This document shows, in pieces, positions 29,692-38,046 of a DNA stretch of 64,000 nucleotides; the first letter of the stretch is position 1, and each line of letters starts with the position of its first letter. The position numbers and the translations under genes were made by a program. A model generated the notes under the pieces. It was not told the DNA's origin, did no database searches, and saw only the letters and a list, made by a program, of their open reading frames with translations. The DNA lies in the NCBI GenBank assembly GCA_965198755.1, contig OZ240673.1:3286001-3350000 (forward strand), given 5' to 3'. This stretch comes from BOG-908 sp963692875 (GTDB lineage: Bacteria; Pseudomonadota; Alphaproteobacteria; Acetobacterales; Acetobacteraceae).

Positions 29692-30887
29692 TCGGCGGCC
29701 TGGCGCAGGCTGGCGGCGGCAAGCGCGCGCCCTAGATCGTCCTTGAGGTCGGCCAGGTCTTCCAAGCCCACGGAGAGGCGGACGGTGCCGTCGGTGATGC
29801 CGAGGCGGGCGCGTTCCTCGGCGCCGATGCGCATGTGAGTGGTGGTGGCCGGGTGGGTGACCATGCTGCGGGAATCACCCAGGTTGTTGCTGATGGCGAC
29901 CAGGCGCAGCGCGTTGCAGAAGCGGAAGGCGGCATGCTTGCCGCCGGCCAGCTCGAAGGTGACCAGCGTGCCGCCGACGGTCATCTGCCGCATCGCCAGC
30001 GCGTGCTGCGGGTGGTCCGCGCGGGCTGGGTACCAGACACGGGAGATCTGCGGCGCGTTGGCAAGAAAGTCGGCCAGGGCGGCCGCACGGGTGCAGGCGG
30101 CGTCGACCCGCAGGCTGAGCGTCTCCATGCCCTTCAGCAGCGTCCAGGCGTTGAACGGCGACATCGAGGGGCCGGTGTTGCGCACGAACGGCTGCAGCGT
30201 GTCCTCGATCCAGGCCTTTGTGCCGAGCACGGCGCCACCGAGCACGCGGCCCTGGCCGTCGATGTGCTTGGTGGCGGAGTAGACCACCACGTCGGCGCCG
30301 AGCTCCAGCGGGCGCTGCAGCAAGGGCGTGGCGAACACGTTGTCCACCACGACGATGGCGCCGGCCGCGTGGGCGAGGTCGGCGACGGCCTGCAGGTCGA
30401 CAATCTCCAGCATCGGGTTCGACGGGGATTCAAGCAGCACGAGGTTGGCGGGGCGGGAGAGGGCTTCGCGCCAGGCATCCATGTCGCCGGCATCGACGAA
30501 TTCGTGGGCGATGCCCAGGCGCGGCAGCAGGGTGGAGACGATCCAGTGGCAGGAGCCGAACAGCGCGCGGCTGGCCACCACGCGGTCGCCGGTGCGCAGG
30601 TGTGCGAGCATGGTGGCGTTGACGGCGGCCATGCCGGTGGCCGTAGCGCGGCACTCCTCGGCACCTTCCAGCAGGGCCAGGCGGCGCTCGAAGGCGGCCA
30701 CCGTGGGGTTGCCGAAGCGGCTGTACTGATAGTGGGTCTGGGTGCCGGCGAAGGTGGCCTCGGCCTGCTCGGCACTGTCGTAGACAAAGCCGGAGGTGAG
30801 GAACATCGCCTCGCTGGTCTCGCCATGCGGGGTGCGCTCGACGGCGCCGTGCAGGAGCGTTGTGGCGGGGCGGTAGCTGTTCGTCAT
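29688..30887 (-). CDS. metZ: O-succinylhomoserine sulfhydrylase
   Basis: A 399-residue PLP enzyme of the Cys/Met metabolism family that makes homocysteine directly from O-succinylhomoserine and sulfide. Seen: YQYSRFGNPT, the DNVFATP segment, and the PLP lysine motif VVYSATKHIDGQGRVLGG. The ATG at 30887 is preferred over an upstream in-frame start because the family begins close to MTNSYRPATTLLHG. A SAM-II riboswitch lies 69 bp upstream, fitting feedback by S-adenosylmethionine. The MetZ call over other gamma-synthase-like enzymes rests on overall sequence style and the riboswitch. Confidence 0.9.
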   Translation of the reverse strand: MTNSYRPATTLLHGAVERTPHGETSEAMFLTSGFVYDSAEQAEATFAGTQTHYQYSRFGNPTVAAFERRLALLEGAEECRATATGMAAVNATMLAHLRTGDRVVASRALFGSCHWIVSTLLPRLGIAHEFVDAGDMDAWREALSRPANLVLLESPSNPMLEIVDLQAVADLAHAAGAIVVVDNVFATPLLQRPLELGADVVVYSATKHIDGQGRVLGGAVLGTKAWIEDTLQPFVRNTGPSMSPFNAWTLLKGMETLSLRVDAACTRAAALADFLANAPQISRVWYPARADHPQHALAMRQMTVGGTLVTFELAGGKHAAFRFCNALRLVAISNNLGDSRSMVTHPATTTHMRIGAEERARLGITDGTVRLSVGLEDLADLKDDLGRALAAASLRQAAE

Positions 30888-30955
30888 GCTTGCTGGGGCT
30901 CCTGGCGTCGGGGCCCGACCTTTGATAGCCGGCACACGCCTATATGGGTGCGCCG

Positions 30956-31014
30956 GGCCTCTTTAGCGCGATTGTTTAAACTCGCCGCAAGCCGGCCGGA
31001 CAAATCCACGAGGG
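30956..31014 (-). promoter_or_regulatory. SAM-II riboswitch (metA motif) upstream of metZ
   Basis: Reading the minus strand from 31014: a short P1 (CTCGT pairing with GCGAG) closes a loop beginning GATTTGTCCGGCC and containing GGCTTGCGG, followed by TTTAAACAATCGC and GCTAAAGAGG. The GATTTG, CCGGCTTGC, TTAAAC and GCTAAAG blocks in this order match the SAM-II class, known to control methionine genes in alphaproteobacteria. Just downstream CCGGCGCAC and GTGTGCCGG form a 9-bp hairpin that may belong to the expression platform. A TTGACC at 31050-31045 with an 18-bp spacer to TAGCTC would place the transcript start near 31014. Confidence 0.85.
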
Positions 31015-31062
31015 AAAGGAGAGCTAGGCGGACGGCGGGGTGGCGGTCAAGGCGTCAGGGTA

Positions 31063-31212
31063 GGAAGCAAGCGTCTTCTTTTTCGAGAAAAAGAAGCAAA
31101 AAGCTTTTGTTGCGGCTGTCGCGGACAGCTGAAACGACACGCCTCAACCCGGTGCACCCGACGAGAGCAAGAGTTTTTGGTTCTTTTTTTCAAAAAAGAA
31201 CTTCTTGCTTCC
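31063..31212. repeat. palindromic intergenic repeat, element 14
   Basis: Left arm tip ii, class B middle forward (TGAAACGACACGCCTCAA, GGTGCACCC), right arm TTC/GAA tip i. It lies between the divergent metZ promoter and the ABC ATPase gene. Confidence 0.9.
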
Positions 31213-31237
31213 TGTTTTCGATGCGAAACTGCATCGC

Positions 31238-32017
31238 ATGCACGCACTCCAGATCGCCGGCTTGCGCAAGAGCTTCGTCCGCCCCGCGGTTGACGGCCTG
31301 GACCTCGCCGTAGCGCCCGGCGAGTTCTTCGCGCTGCTCGGCCCAAACGGCGCCGGTAAGACCACCACGTTGCGCATGGTCGCCGGCCTGCTGCGGCCGG
31401 ACGCAGGCAGCATTAGCATCTTCGGCATCGATGCGCTGGCCCACACCATCGAGGCAAAGCGCATGGTCGCCTGGCTGCCGGAGGAGCCGCTGCTCTACGA
31501 GCTGCTGACCCCGCTGGAGTACCTGGAGTTCGTCGCCGGGCTGTGGAGCGTGGAGCCGGCGCTGGCCCGCCGGCGTGCGCAGGAGTTGCTGGAGTGGCTG
31601 GGCCTGTGGGCGCACCGGCGGGACCGTTGCGGCGGGTTCTCGCGCGGCATGCGGCAGAAGACGGTGCTGGCCGCAGCACTGATCCACGAGCCGAAGCTGC
31701 TGATCCTCGACGAGCCGCTGACCGGGCTGGACGCGGCCGCCGCGCGCGACGTGAAGGACCTGCTGACTGCACGCGTGGCGGCGGGGGCGAGCATCATCCT
31801 GACCACGCACATCCTTGAGGTGGCAGAGCGCCTGGCGGACCGGATCGGCATCATTGCCGAGGGGCGCCTGCTGGCGCTGGGCTCGCTGGCAGATTTGCGG
31901 CGCTCGGCGGAGGCGCGGGATAAGCGCGGCTCGGTAGACGGCGAGACGCTGGAGGATCTGTTCCTCCGCCTGGTGGGCAAGACGGCGTCGATCACCGCGG
32001 CGCTGGAGCCGGCGTGA
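31238..32017 (+). CDS. ABC transporter ATP-binding protein
   Basis: A 259-residue exporter-type ATPase. Seen: Walker A GPNGAGKTT (35-43), a Q-loop region replaced by WLPEEPLLYELLT, a signature FSRGMRQK (in place of LSGGQ, as in drug/lipid exporter ATPases), Walker B LLILDEP and the H-loop TTH. It pairs with the membrane protein gene 154 bp downstream, though element 15 sits between them. The substrate is unknown. ATG at 31238 is the first start after element 14; no strong ribosome site is seen. Confidence 0.88.
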   Translation: MHALQIAGLRKSFVRPAVDGLDLAVAPGEFFALLGPNGAGKTTTLRMVAGLLRPDAGSISIFGIDALAHTIEAKRMVAWLPEEPLLYELLTPLEYLEFVAGLWSVEPALARRRAQELLEWLGLWAHRRDRCGGFSRGMRQKTVLAAALIHEPKLLILDEPLTGLDAAAARDVKDLLTARVAAGASIILTTHILEVAERLADRIGIIAEGRLLALGSLADLRRSAEARDKRGSVDGETLEDLFLRLVGKTASITAALEPA

Positions 32018-32160
32018 GCAAGGAAGGCAAGGCCTTCTTTTCTGAAGAAAAGAAGCAAAAGACTTTTAGTCCTGCTGTCGCGCTGGTTCTGCCGGCGCGC
32101 GCCCAAGGGAACAAAAGTTTTTTGGTTCTTTTCAAAAAAGAACCGCTTGCCTTGCTTGCC
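32018..32160. repeat. palindromic intergenic repeat, element 15
   Basis: Left arm tip iii, middle class A forward (CGCGCGCCCAAGGGAA), right arm GGTTC/GAACC with a shortened loop. It separates the two genes of an ABC exporter and ends 11 bp before the permease start, so it likely lies inside their shared transcript. Confidence 0.9.
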
Positions 32161-32171
32161 GCCGGTGCTGC

Positions 32172-33650
32172 TTGAGCGCGCTAGGCCTGTTGCTGCGCCA
32201 CGAGGCTCGGCTGATCTGGCGCGGCAGCCTGTTCGGCGGCAAGCACGGACTGGTGCTGATGCTGGTGCTGGCGGTGCTGCTGCACGCGATCGGGCTGGGC
32301 GTGGCCTACGGCTTCACCAGGGTCCACCTGCCGCCCGCCGACCAGACGCTGGCCGCCACGCTGGCCCTGCTGTTCGTGGGCGGGCTGATGCTGAGCCAGG
32401 TGGTGCAGCGCGCGTCCGAGCTGCTGGACGACCGCACCGACCTCGGCTGGCTGCTCTCCACCCCGGTCTCGCCGCGGCACATCCTGACGGTGCGGCTGCT
32501 GGCGGTGGCCGGCGCCGTGTCGCTTTACTGGCTGCTGCTGCTGGTGCCGCTGGCCGACGGCATGGCGCTGCTGGGACGGCGCGACCTGGTTGGCATCTAC
32601 CCGATGCTGGTGGTGCTCGCCTTACTGGTGACCTCGCTGGGGTTCGCGGTGACGTTCGGGCTGCTGCGGCTGACCGACGTGCGGCGCACGCGGGCGCTGG
32701 CCAACGCGCTGGCGACGCTGATCGGGGCCGGCGTGTTCCTGGCCGGGCAGTCGCGCAGCCTGCTGCCTCCGGGTGCCAGCGACCGGTTCTGGGGGTCGTT
32801 CGCACCGAGCCCGCAGGCGGCTTCGCACGGGCTGGCGTGGTTGCCGGCGCGCGCGCTGCTGGGCGGGGTAGGGCCGATGCTGGCGCTGCTGGCGGTGGCC
32901 GCGGGTGCGGCGCTGCTGACGAGCTGGGGGCTGCAGCTGTGGTTTGCGCGCGGGGCGCAGGCGGTGGTGGCGGGTGTGTCCAGCGCCGCGGCCGCTGGGC
33001 GAGCCGACCGGCGGGCGTTCCGCGCCGGCAGCAACGCCAGCCTACTGACCAAGGAGATACGGCTGCTGCGCCGCTACCCGGGCCTGACCGGGCTGGCCGC
33101 CTACTACCTGATCTACCTGGTGCCGGCGGTGGCCGCGATCTGGCGCAGCACCGGGGAAGCCGGCGATGCGCGGCTGCTCGGCGCCGCCCCGGTGCTGAGC
33201 GCCGGGGAGCTGGCGCGGCTGTTCGTCTCCGTCACCATGATGGGCGACGAGGCGGCCGAACTGGTGCGCACCGCGCCGGTGACCGCCTGGGCGGCGCAGC
33301 GCGCCAAGCTGGCGGCCGCCGGGCTGGGGGTGTTCGCGATCCTGGTGCTACCGGTGGGCGGGCTGGGGTTGAGCGTGCCCAGCGTGGTGCCGGCGATGGC
33401 CGTGGGACTGGCCGGCAACGTCGGCTGCAACCTGCTGCTGGGGCTGTGGCGGCCGGCGCCGATCCGCAGGACCGATTTGCGCCGCAACCACAAGGGGTGG
33501 GGCGGGCTGGTGAACGTGGCGGGGTTTTTCTTCAGCGCGTCGTGGTCGGTGGCGACGTGGGAGATGCTGAAGGGGAGCGCCTGGGCGGTGGTGCCGATGG
33601 TGGGGGCGGGGGTGGCGCTGGTGCTGTGTAAGCCTCGGAGGACCGAGTAG
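32172..33650 (+). CDS. ABC transporter membrane subunit
   Basis: A 492-residue membrane protein with about ten to twelve hydrophobic segments and a central polar stretch (SAAAAGRADRRAFRAGSNAS) before LLTKEIRLLRRYPGL, typical of large ABC-2-like exporter permeases that pair with a single ATPase. The TTG at 32172 is the only start between element 15 and the first helix; no clear ribosome site is present, so expression may depend on coupling. Substrate not predictable. Confidence 0.75.
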   Translation: MSALGLLLRHEARLIWRGSLFGGKHGLVLMLVLAVLLHAIGLGVAYGFTRVHLPPADQTLAATLALLFVGGLMLSQVVQRASELLDDRTDLGWLLSTPVSPRHILTVRLLAVAGAVSLYWLLLLVPLADGMALLGRRDLVGIYPMLVVLALLVTSLGFAVTFGLLRLTDVRRTRALANALATLIGAGVFLAGQSRSLLPPGASDRFWGSFAPSPQAASHGLAWLPARALLGGVGPMLALLAVAAGAALLTSWGLQLWFARGAQAVVAGVSSAAAAGRADRRAFRAGSNASLLTKEIRLLRRYPGLTGLAAYYLIYLVPAVAAIWRSTGEAGDARLLGAAPVLSAGELARLFVSVTMMGDEAAELVRTAPVTAWAAQRAKLAAAGLGVFAILVLPVGGLGLSVPSVVPAMAVGLAGNVGCNLLLGLWRPAPIRRTDLRRNHKGWGGLVNVAGFFFSASWSVATWEMLKGSAWAVVPMVGAGVALVLCKPRRTE

Positions 33651-33651
33651 A

Positions 33652-33752
33652 AAGGCAAGGCAAGCGGTTCTTTGAAAAAAGAACCAAAAAACTTTTGTTT
33701 CCGTACGGTGCGCCGGGGGAGGCGTGTCGTTTTAACTTCCTGCGACAGCGCT
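33652..33752. repeat. palindromic repeat, element 16 (right arm lost)
   Basis: Left arm is shortened (GGTTCTTTG then AAAAAAGAACC); middle class B reversed ending in CCTGCGACAGC. The right arm is missing. Position between convergent genes; the following 120 bp to the GH16 stop hold no gene. Confidence 0.8.
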
Positions 33753-33875
33753 CGCTTGAGCTAGCTTTTGGAGCTGCGAATTCCAACGGCTTGACCGGCA
33801 ACAGGGTCAAACCAGACTTAAGTGGTCGGTTTCTGGCGTAGCTGTCAGACCCGCATACTTCTCCAGAGTCACGCC

Positions 33876-35780
33876 CTACTTCGACGCTTTTGCGGGTGCG
33901 GGCGTCCATCCGGTCGCGGCAGGCGGCAAGTAGGTGAACGTCGCCGGACCCGCGATCATGAGGTTACTGGGCAGCGGATTGAGTGTCGACCCGTCGAACT
34001 GGACGGCTTGAACGTGCAGGTTCCGATCCGAGCCAGGTGCGACGTAAAGATCGTTGAGATAGTTCACCACGATACTGTGCATTGCGGCAGCTCCACCCCA
34101 GTTGCCGGTCAGCGTAACCGTCTGTTGCGCGCCCGCGATTTTGGAAGCCGTCACGGCCTGCGTCTGCAACACGGCACCGTCGACGCTGATCTGCGCCATG
34201 GCGTCACCCTGGTAGGCGTCCTCGGACATCGCGATTGTGAGCGTATCGGCTTCTTGCACCGGCGTCTGCAACTGAACCGTAGCCGGGCTGGCGACCAAGG
34301 CTGCGCTGTTCGGCACAGCCAGGCCATCATAGCTGAGGCCATCTATCGACAGGGTTGTCGGGCTTGCGGTGGAACCGGAAGGAGGCGTGTTCACCACGGC
34401 TACCTGTATCGTGTGCGCCGCGGGGCCGAAACTGCCGGCCACCGTCACCTGCTGGGTCTGACCGTCATTGTGCAGGGCGGGGGCTGCGACCCTCGAGACG
34501 AGAAGCCGGCCGTCGATGAGGATGCTGTAGTGGGCATTCTGAGTGACAGGCACCTGGCTGATCCCGAAGACGAAGCTGTCTGGACCGGTGCCGTAGGTAG
34601 CCGGTGCGGCGGCAACGTTCCAGAAGTTGAAGCTTTGTGACCCGTCACCGAGGAGAGCCAGGCTGACATTGCTGATCGGCTTGCCATTGATGCTGGCGCC
34701 GGTGAGATAGAGGCTGCGATTACCGGACGGGCCGCTCGCACTGTTGAGGAAATCGACGGCGACAGCGTGCTTCAACGTGCCGAACCGGCCATGCACGGTG
34801 AACGGCTGCACCTGGTTTTGCGAGTGGTTCGCCGTCGCCGTCTGCGTGCCGCCGACTTGTGTGCCGTCGACGCTGATGGTGAATTTTGCGTTGCTCACAT
34901 CGGCCGCCTCCGACATCAGCAGGATCAGCGTATCCGGTCCCTGGCCGATTGCCCTTGGCGTTACAGGGTCGGGCGGAACCAGCACTGGCGTGGTGTCCAC
35001 TCCGTCCGGCGATGAGATCGGTTGCTGGGCCACGGCGGGCATCGCCGGATCGTTGGAGAATGCGCGGATATAGTCGATGCTGTAGCTGGACGAGGCGCCC
35101 GGCAGGGTAGGACCTGGCCAGCTTCCCTTGCCACCGACGGCAAGGTTGGCAATCAAGTACATTTGTAGGCCCATCAGGCCAGCCGGTTCGGGTTGCGGGC
35201 GGCCGACGATCGACCCGTCGAACACGTACTCGATGATACCGTTATTCTGCCAGAGGAAACCATAGGTGTGGTAACCCTGGAACACGTTCACTCCGGTGTT
35301 GATGACGCCGCCGTTGTTGACGGGGTAGACACTCGTATGTGTCCAGTAATCGGTGTTGGTGCCGCTGTTGTTCGGCTGCTCGATGATGTCGATCTCAGGG
35401 TAGTAAGTGGCCGGCAACAGCCAGAACGCTGGCCAGAAACCTTGCCCTGCCGGCGTCGCCGCGCGTACCTCGAAATAACCAGTACTCTGCTGGAAGATGC
35501 CGTAGGTCTCGACCATCCCAGAGGTGTAGGGCAGGTTACCCGCCTCTACCGGCGTTGCGTTGAACGTCAGCGCGCCGTTCGCAAAGACGTAGGGCTGGGC
35601 GGGGTTGGTGACGTCGAAGGGGACGTAGTTCTCCGCTTCGTAGTTGCCTCCTAACGTCGTGTCGCCGTTCTCGAACGTGTTGATAAACTGAGACATGTCC
35701 GATTGCGTGGTCATCTCCGCATCGAACGTCAGGTGATAGCCGAGCAGCGACAACCCGGCAAACAAAGCGAACGGAACCAT
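33876..35780 (-). CDS. glycoside hydrolase family 16 with three carbohydrate-binding repeats
   Basis: A 634-residue extracellular enzyme. The catalytic motif EIDIIE (E129 nucleophile, D131, E134 acid/base) lies in a GH16 jelly roll covering about residues 14-265, ending SIDYIRAFSND. GH16 enzymes cut beta-1,3/1,4-glucans, galactans or xyloglucan. Three related beta-sandwich modules follow at about 280-385, 395-500 and 510-605; each begins like DTL-hydrophobic-MSE and contains ISVDG-type strands, resembling the CBM60 xylan-binding domain. The ATG at 35780 gives a hydrophobic N terminus (MVPFALFAGLSLLGYH) that may serve export, though the domain begins at once. A GTG at 35840 is an alternative start. 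Confidence 0.85.
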   Translation of the reverse strand: MVPFALFAGLSLLGYHLTFDAEMTTQSDMSQFINTFENGDTTLGGNYEAENYVPFDVTNPAQPYVFANGALTFNATPVEAGNLPYTSGMVETYGIFQQSTGYFEVRAATPAGQGFWPAFWLLPATYYPEIDIIEQPNNSGTNTDYWTHTSVYPVNNGGVINTGVNVFQGYHTYGFLWQNNGIIEYVFDGSIVGRPQPEPAGLMGLQMYLIANLAVGGKGSWPGPTLPGASSSYSIDYIRAFSNDPAMPAVAQQPISSPDGVDTTPVLVPPDPVTPRAIGQGPDTLILLMSEAADVSNAKFTISVDGTQVGGTQTATANHSQNQVQPFTVHGRFGTLKHAVAVDFLNSASGPSGNRSLYLTGASINGKPISNVSLALLGDGSQSFNFWNVAAAPATYGTGPDSFVFGISQVPVTQNAHYSILIDGRLLVSRVAAPALHNDGQTQQVTVAGSFGPAAHTIQVAVVNTPPSGSTASPTTLSIDGLSYDGLAVPNSAALVASPATVQLQTPVQEADTLTIAMSEDAYQGDAMAQISVDGAVLQTQAVTASKIAGAQQTVTLTGNWGGAAAMHSIVVNYLNDLYVAPGSDRNLHVQAVQFDGSTLNPLPSNLMIAGPATFTYLPPAATGWTPAPAKASK

Positions 35781-36732
35781 GTCGACGGGCCAGTCTGCTA
35801 GGAATAGACAGCAATCGGTGCTGCGACGGCACTGATACACTCGGCACGGCAGATGAGCGAAGACTTTATTAGGCAGATTGGAAACTCAAAGAAAAAACGT
35901 TGTCACGTTCCCGAGAGTTGGCGTCGGCCTTGACGCAGCGTTGCGTGGTGTATTGCCTGCTCACCGCTCGCAACAAAGATCGGCGTTGCTGCCTGGAGTG
36001 TAGACTTGCATACGTGAGCACAACTGATTTGCCGATGGTCCCGTCACGTCAAAACTCTTCGCGCGGTAAGCGCGAGGATTCGTCGGGGCCGCGCTGCGAG
36101 GGCTGTCTTGAGATTAAGCAGGTGCGTGGAAGTACGGACGCGTGCTCAGCTGTGGAATAATGTTTGTAGGCCCGCCCGAACGACAGGCCGAGCCCAGCAT
36201 TCGGTGCGCGCAGGCCCGCTCCGCATACAAGGCGCCGTCTGCATGAACGTCGGTCTGACCCGGGCGGTAGGGACCGGGACCATCGGCCGAACGTTCTTTG
36301 GCGCTCACTCGTATCGGATTTCGCTGCCGCTGTCCGGGATGTTGCACTGCGTCGCCACGCTGAACCGGCGAGGATTGTCCTATTATTCTGAGGTCGACGT
36401 GAGGATCGTGGAAGGATCATTCCCGACACCAGAAGGCTATGCAGCCGGACCTGGTGGGATCCTCGAAGAGCGCCGAAGCCCAACATCCCGAGTGTTCATC
36501 TGGCATTACGCATGCGCATGTCGTGTTGCAGTGCTCTCGGCCGCTATGCGTTGTCACCGCCGCGGTTTAAGACGTGGCACCCGGACGATGCTGTGTGCCT
36601 TGTATCACGAACCGGCCGACTGACCCGATCCGAAAAGCTTCGGCATGGCACCACGAAGTCATGCACACACTCGGAGGCTTGAGCTTCCACAAAGCGCCAT
36701 TGCCGCCAGGCCATGGGTGATCGCTTGCTTTC
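35781..36732. other. long intergenic stretch without a convincing gene
   Basis: 952 bp upstream of GH16 and downstream of the ROK gene. Frames of up to about 170 codons exist on the plus strand (36108-36623) and 145 on the minus (36049-36486) but show no family likeness, signal or ribosome site. No palindromic repeat copy is present, which is unusual for a gap this size in the window. GCGCGGTAAGCGCG near 36060 can form a short hairpin. Confidence 0.5.
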
Positions 36733-37629
36733 CTACGCCGGCCAAAGCCAGGCCGCCCCGCGCACCCCCGAGCTATCCCCATGCAGGTTGCGCAACACCG
36801 GCGTGTTCGCCCCATGCGCGTTCACGTGCCGTTGCATCAGCGCGGGTACCACGTCGTAGAGGTGCGTCATGTTGGACAGCCCGCCGCCGATGACGATCGC
36901 GTCTGGGTCGAGGATGTTGACGATCAGCGCGAAGCCCCGCGCGGTCCTGTCCGCGTGCCGAGCCAGCGCGGCGATGGCGGCCGGGTCGCCGGCGGCGGCG
37001 CGCGCGGGGATGGCGCTCGCGTCGTGGTGGCCCGGGCCATCGCAGTCGGCGGCTAGCGAGGGGCCGGCGATGTAGCGTTCGATGCAGCCGGTGTTGACGC
37101 AGAAGCAGGGCGGGTATGGCAGGTCCTCTTGCGTGGGCCAGGGCAGCGGGGTGTGGCCCCACTCGCCGCAGATGCGGTGGCGGCCGGGCAGCACTGCGCC
37201 GTCCACTACGATGGCGCCGCCGCAGCCGGTGCCCAGGATGACGCCGAACACGGTGTGATAACCAGCGGCCGCACCGTCGGAGGCTTCGGAGAGGGCGAAG
37301 CAGTTGGCGTCGTTCTCGACGCGGACCTCGCGGCCGAGCACAGCGCCCAGGTCGCGGTCGAACGGGTGGTCGTTCATCCAGACGGAGTTGGCGTTCAGCA
37401 TCAGGCCGGTGGCCGGGCTGATGGCGCCGGGGATGCCCACGCCCACCGTGGCGCGGTGGCCGAGTTCGGCCTCGGCGGTGCTGACCAGGTCGTGCACGGC
37501 CTGCAGCGCGGCCTGGTAGGTGCGCGGGTTGGGCACCCGGCGGCGCAGCAGCGGCGCGTTGTCCGGGTCCAGCGCGATGATCTCGATCTTGGTGCCGCCG
37601 AAATCGATGCCGATCCGGATGTTGTGCAT
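36733..37629 (-). CDS. ROK family sugar kinase (fructokinase/GlcNAc kinase-like)
   Basis: A 298-residue sugar kinase. Seen: the phosphate-binding opening RIGIDFGGTKIEI, the catalytic loop RVENDANCFALSEA with the general-base Asp, VILGTGCGGAIVV, the ROK signature GEWGHTPLPWP and the zinc cluster PCFCVNTGCIERYIAGP (His plus three Cys). The order and WGHTPLPWP resemble NagK/Mak-type fructokinases; the sugar is not certain. Only element 17 and a short leader lie upstream. Confidence 0.9.
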   Translation of the reverse strand: MHNIRIGIDFGGTKIEIIALDPDNAPLLRRRVPNPRTYQAALQAVHDLVSTAEAELGHRATVGVGIPGAISPATGLMLNANSVWMNDHPFDRDLGAVLGREVRVENDANCFALSEASDGAAAGYHTVFGVILGTGCGGAIVVDGAVLPGRHRICGEWGHTPLPWPTQEDLPYPPCFCVNTGCIERYIAGPSLAADCDGPGHHDASAIPARAAAGDPAAIAALARHADRTARGFALIVNILDPDAIVIGGGLSNMTHLYDVVPALMQRHVNAHGANTPVLRNLHGDSSGVRGAAWLWPA

Positions 37630-37760
37630 GGCGCGCGGGCTCGCATGAAGGACGGGGGCAGGAAGGGCGAGGGAGCAGAGTGCCTGATATCAACCTGCAT
37701 CGGGGCCGACAAAGGCAGCGCGAGCAGTCTTTGGAAAAACGGAGTCCCTCGTAGTTTGGA

Positions 37761-38000
37761 GGAAGGCAAGGCCTGCTTTTTTGAAAAAAAGCAGCAAAAA
37801 ACTTTTGGTCCTGCTGTCGCGGAGGTTTCTGCAGCGCGCGCTCTCGGGACCAGGAGTCTGCGGTTGTCTTTCAAAACGGCCTGTTACCAATCAACACCAG
37901 GGTCAATGGCCTCAGGATACATGGAGGCCTCTGCAACAGCGACAGGACAAAAGTTCTTTGCTTCTTTTTTTCAAAAAAGAGGGCTTGCTTGCCTTCCTAC
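37761..38000. repeat. palindromic repeat, element 17, split by about 85 bp
   Basis: Left arm CTGC/GCAG tip i with class A forward middle (37761-37838); right side resumes near 37922 with CCTCTGCAACAGCGACAGGACAAAAG and a CTTC-type arm. About 85 bp of unrelated sequence separates the halves. It lies between divergent genes. Confidence 0.75.
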
Positions 38001-38046
38001 GCCCCGGGGATGGCACAAACCGCACTAGCTTCCTATTGCTAGGTGC

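Noticed and set aside
36108..36623. A 171-codon frame upstream of the ROK gene as a hypothetical gene
   Set aside because: No ribosome site, no family likeness, skewed composition and an overlapping opposite frame of similar length.
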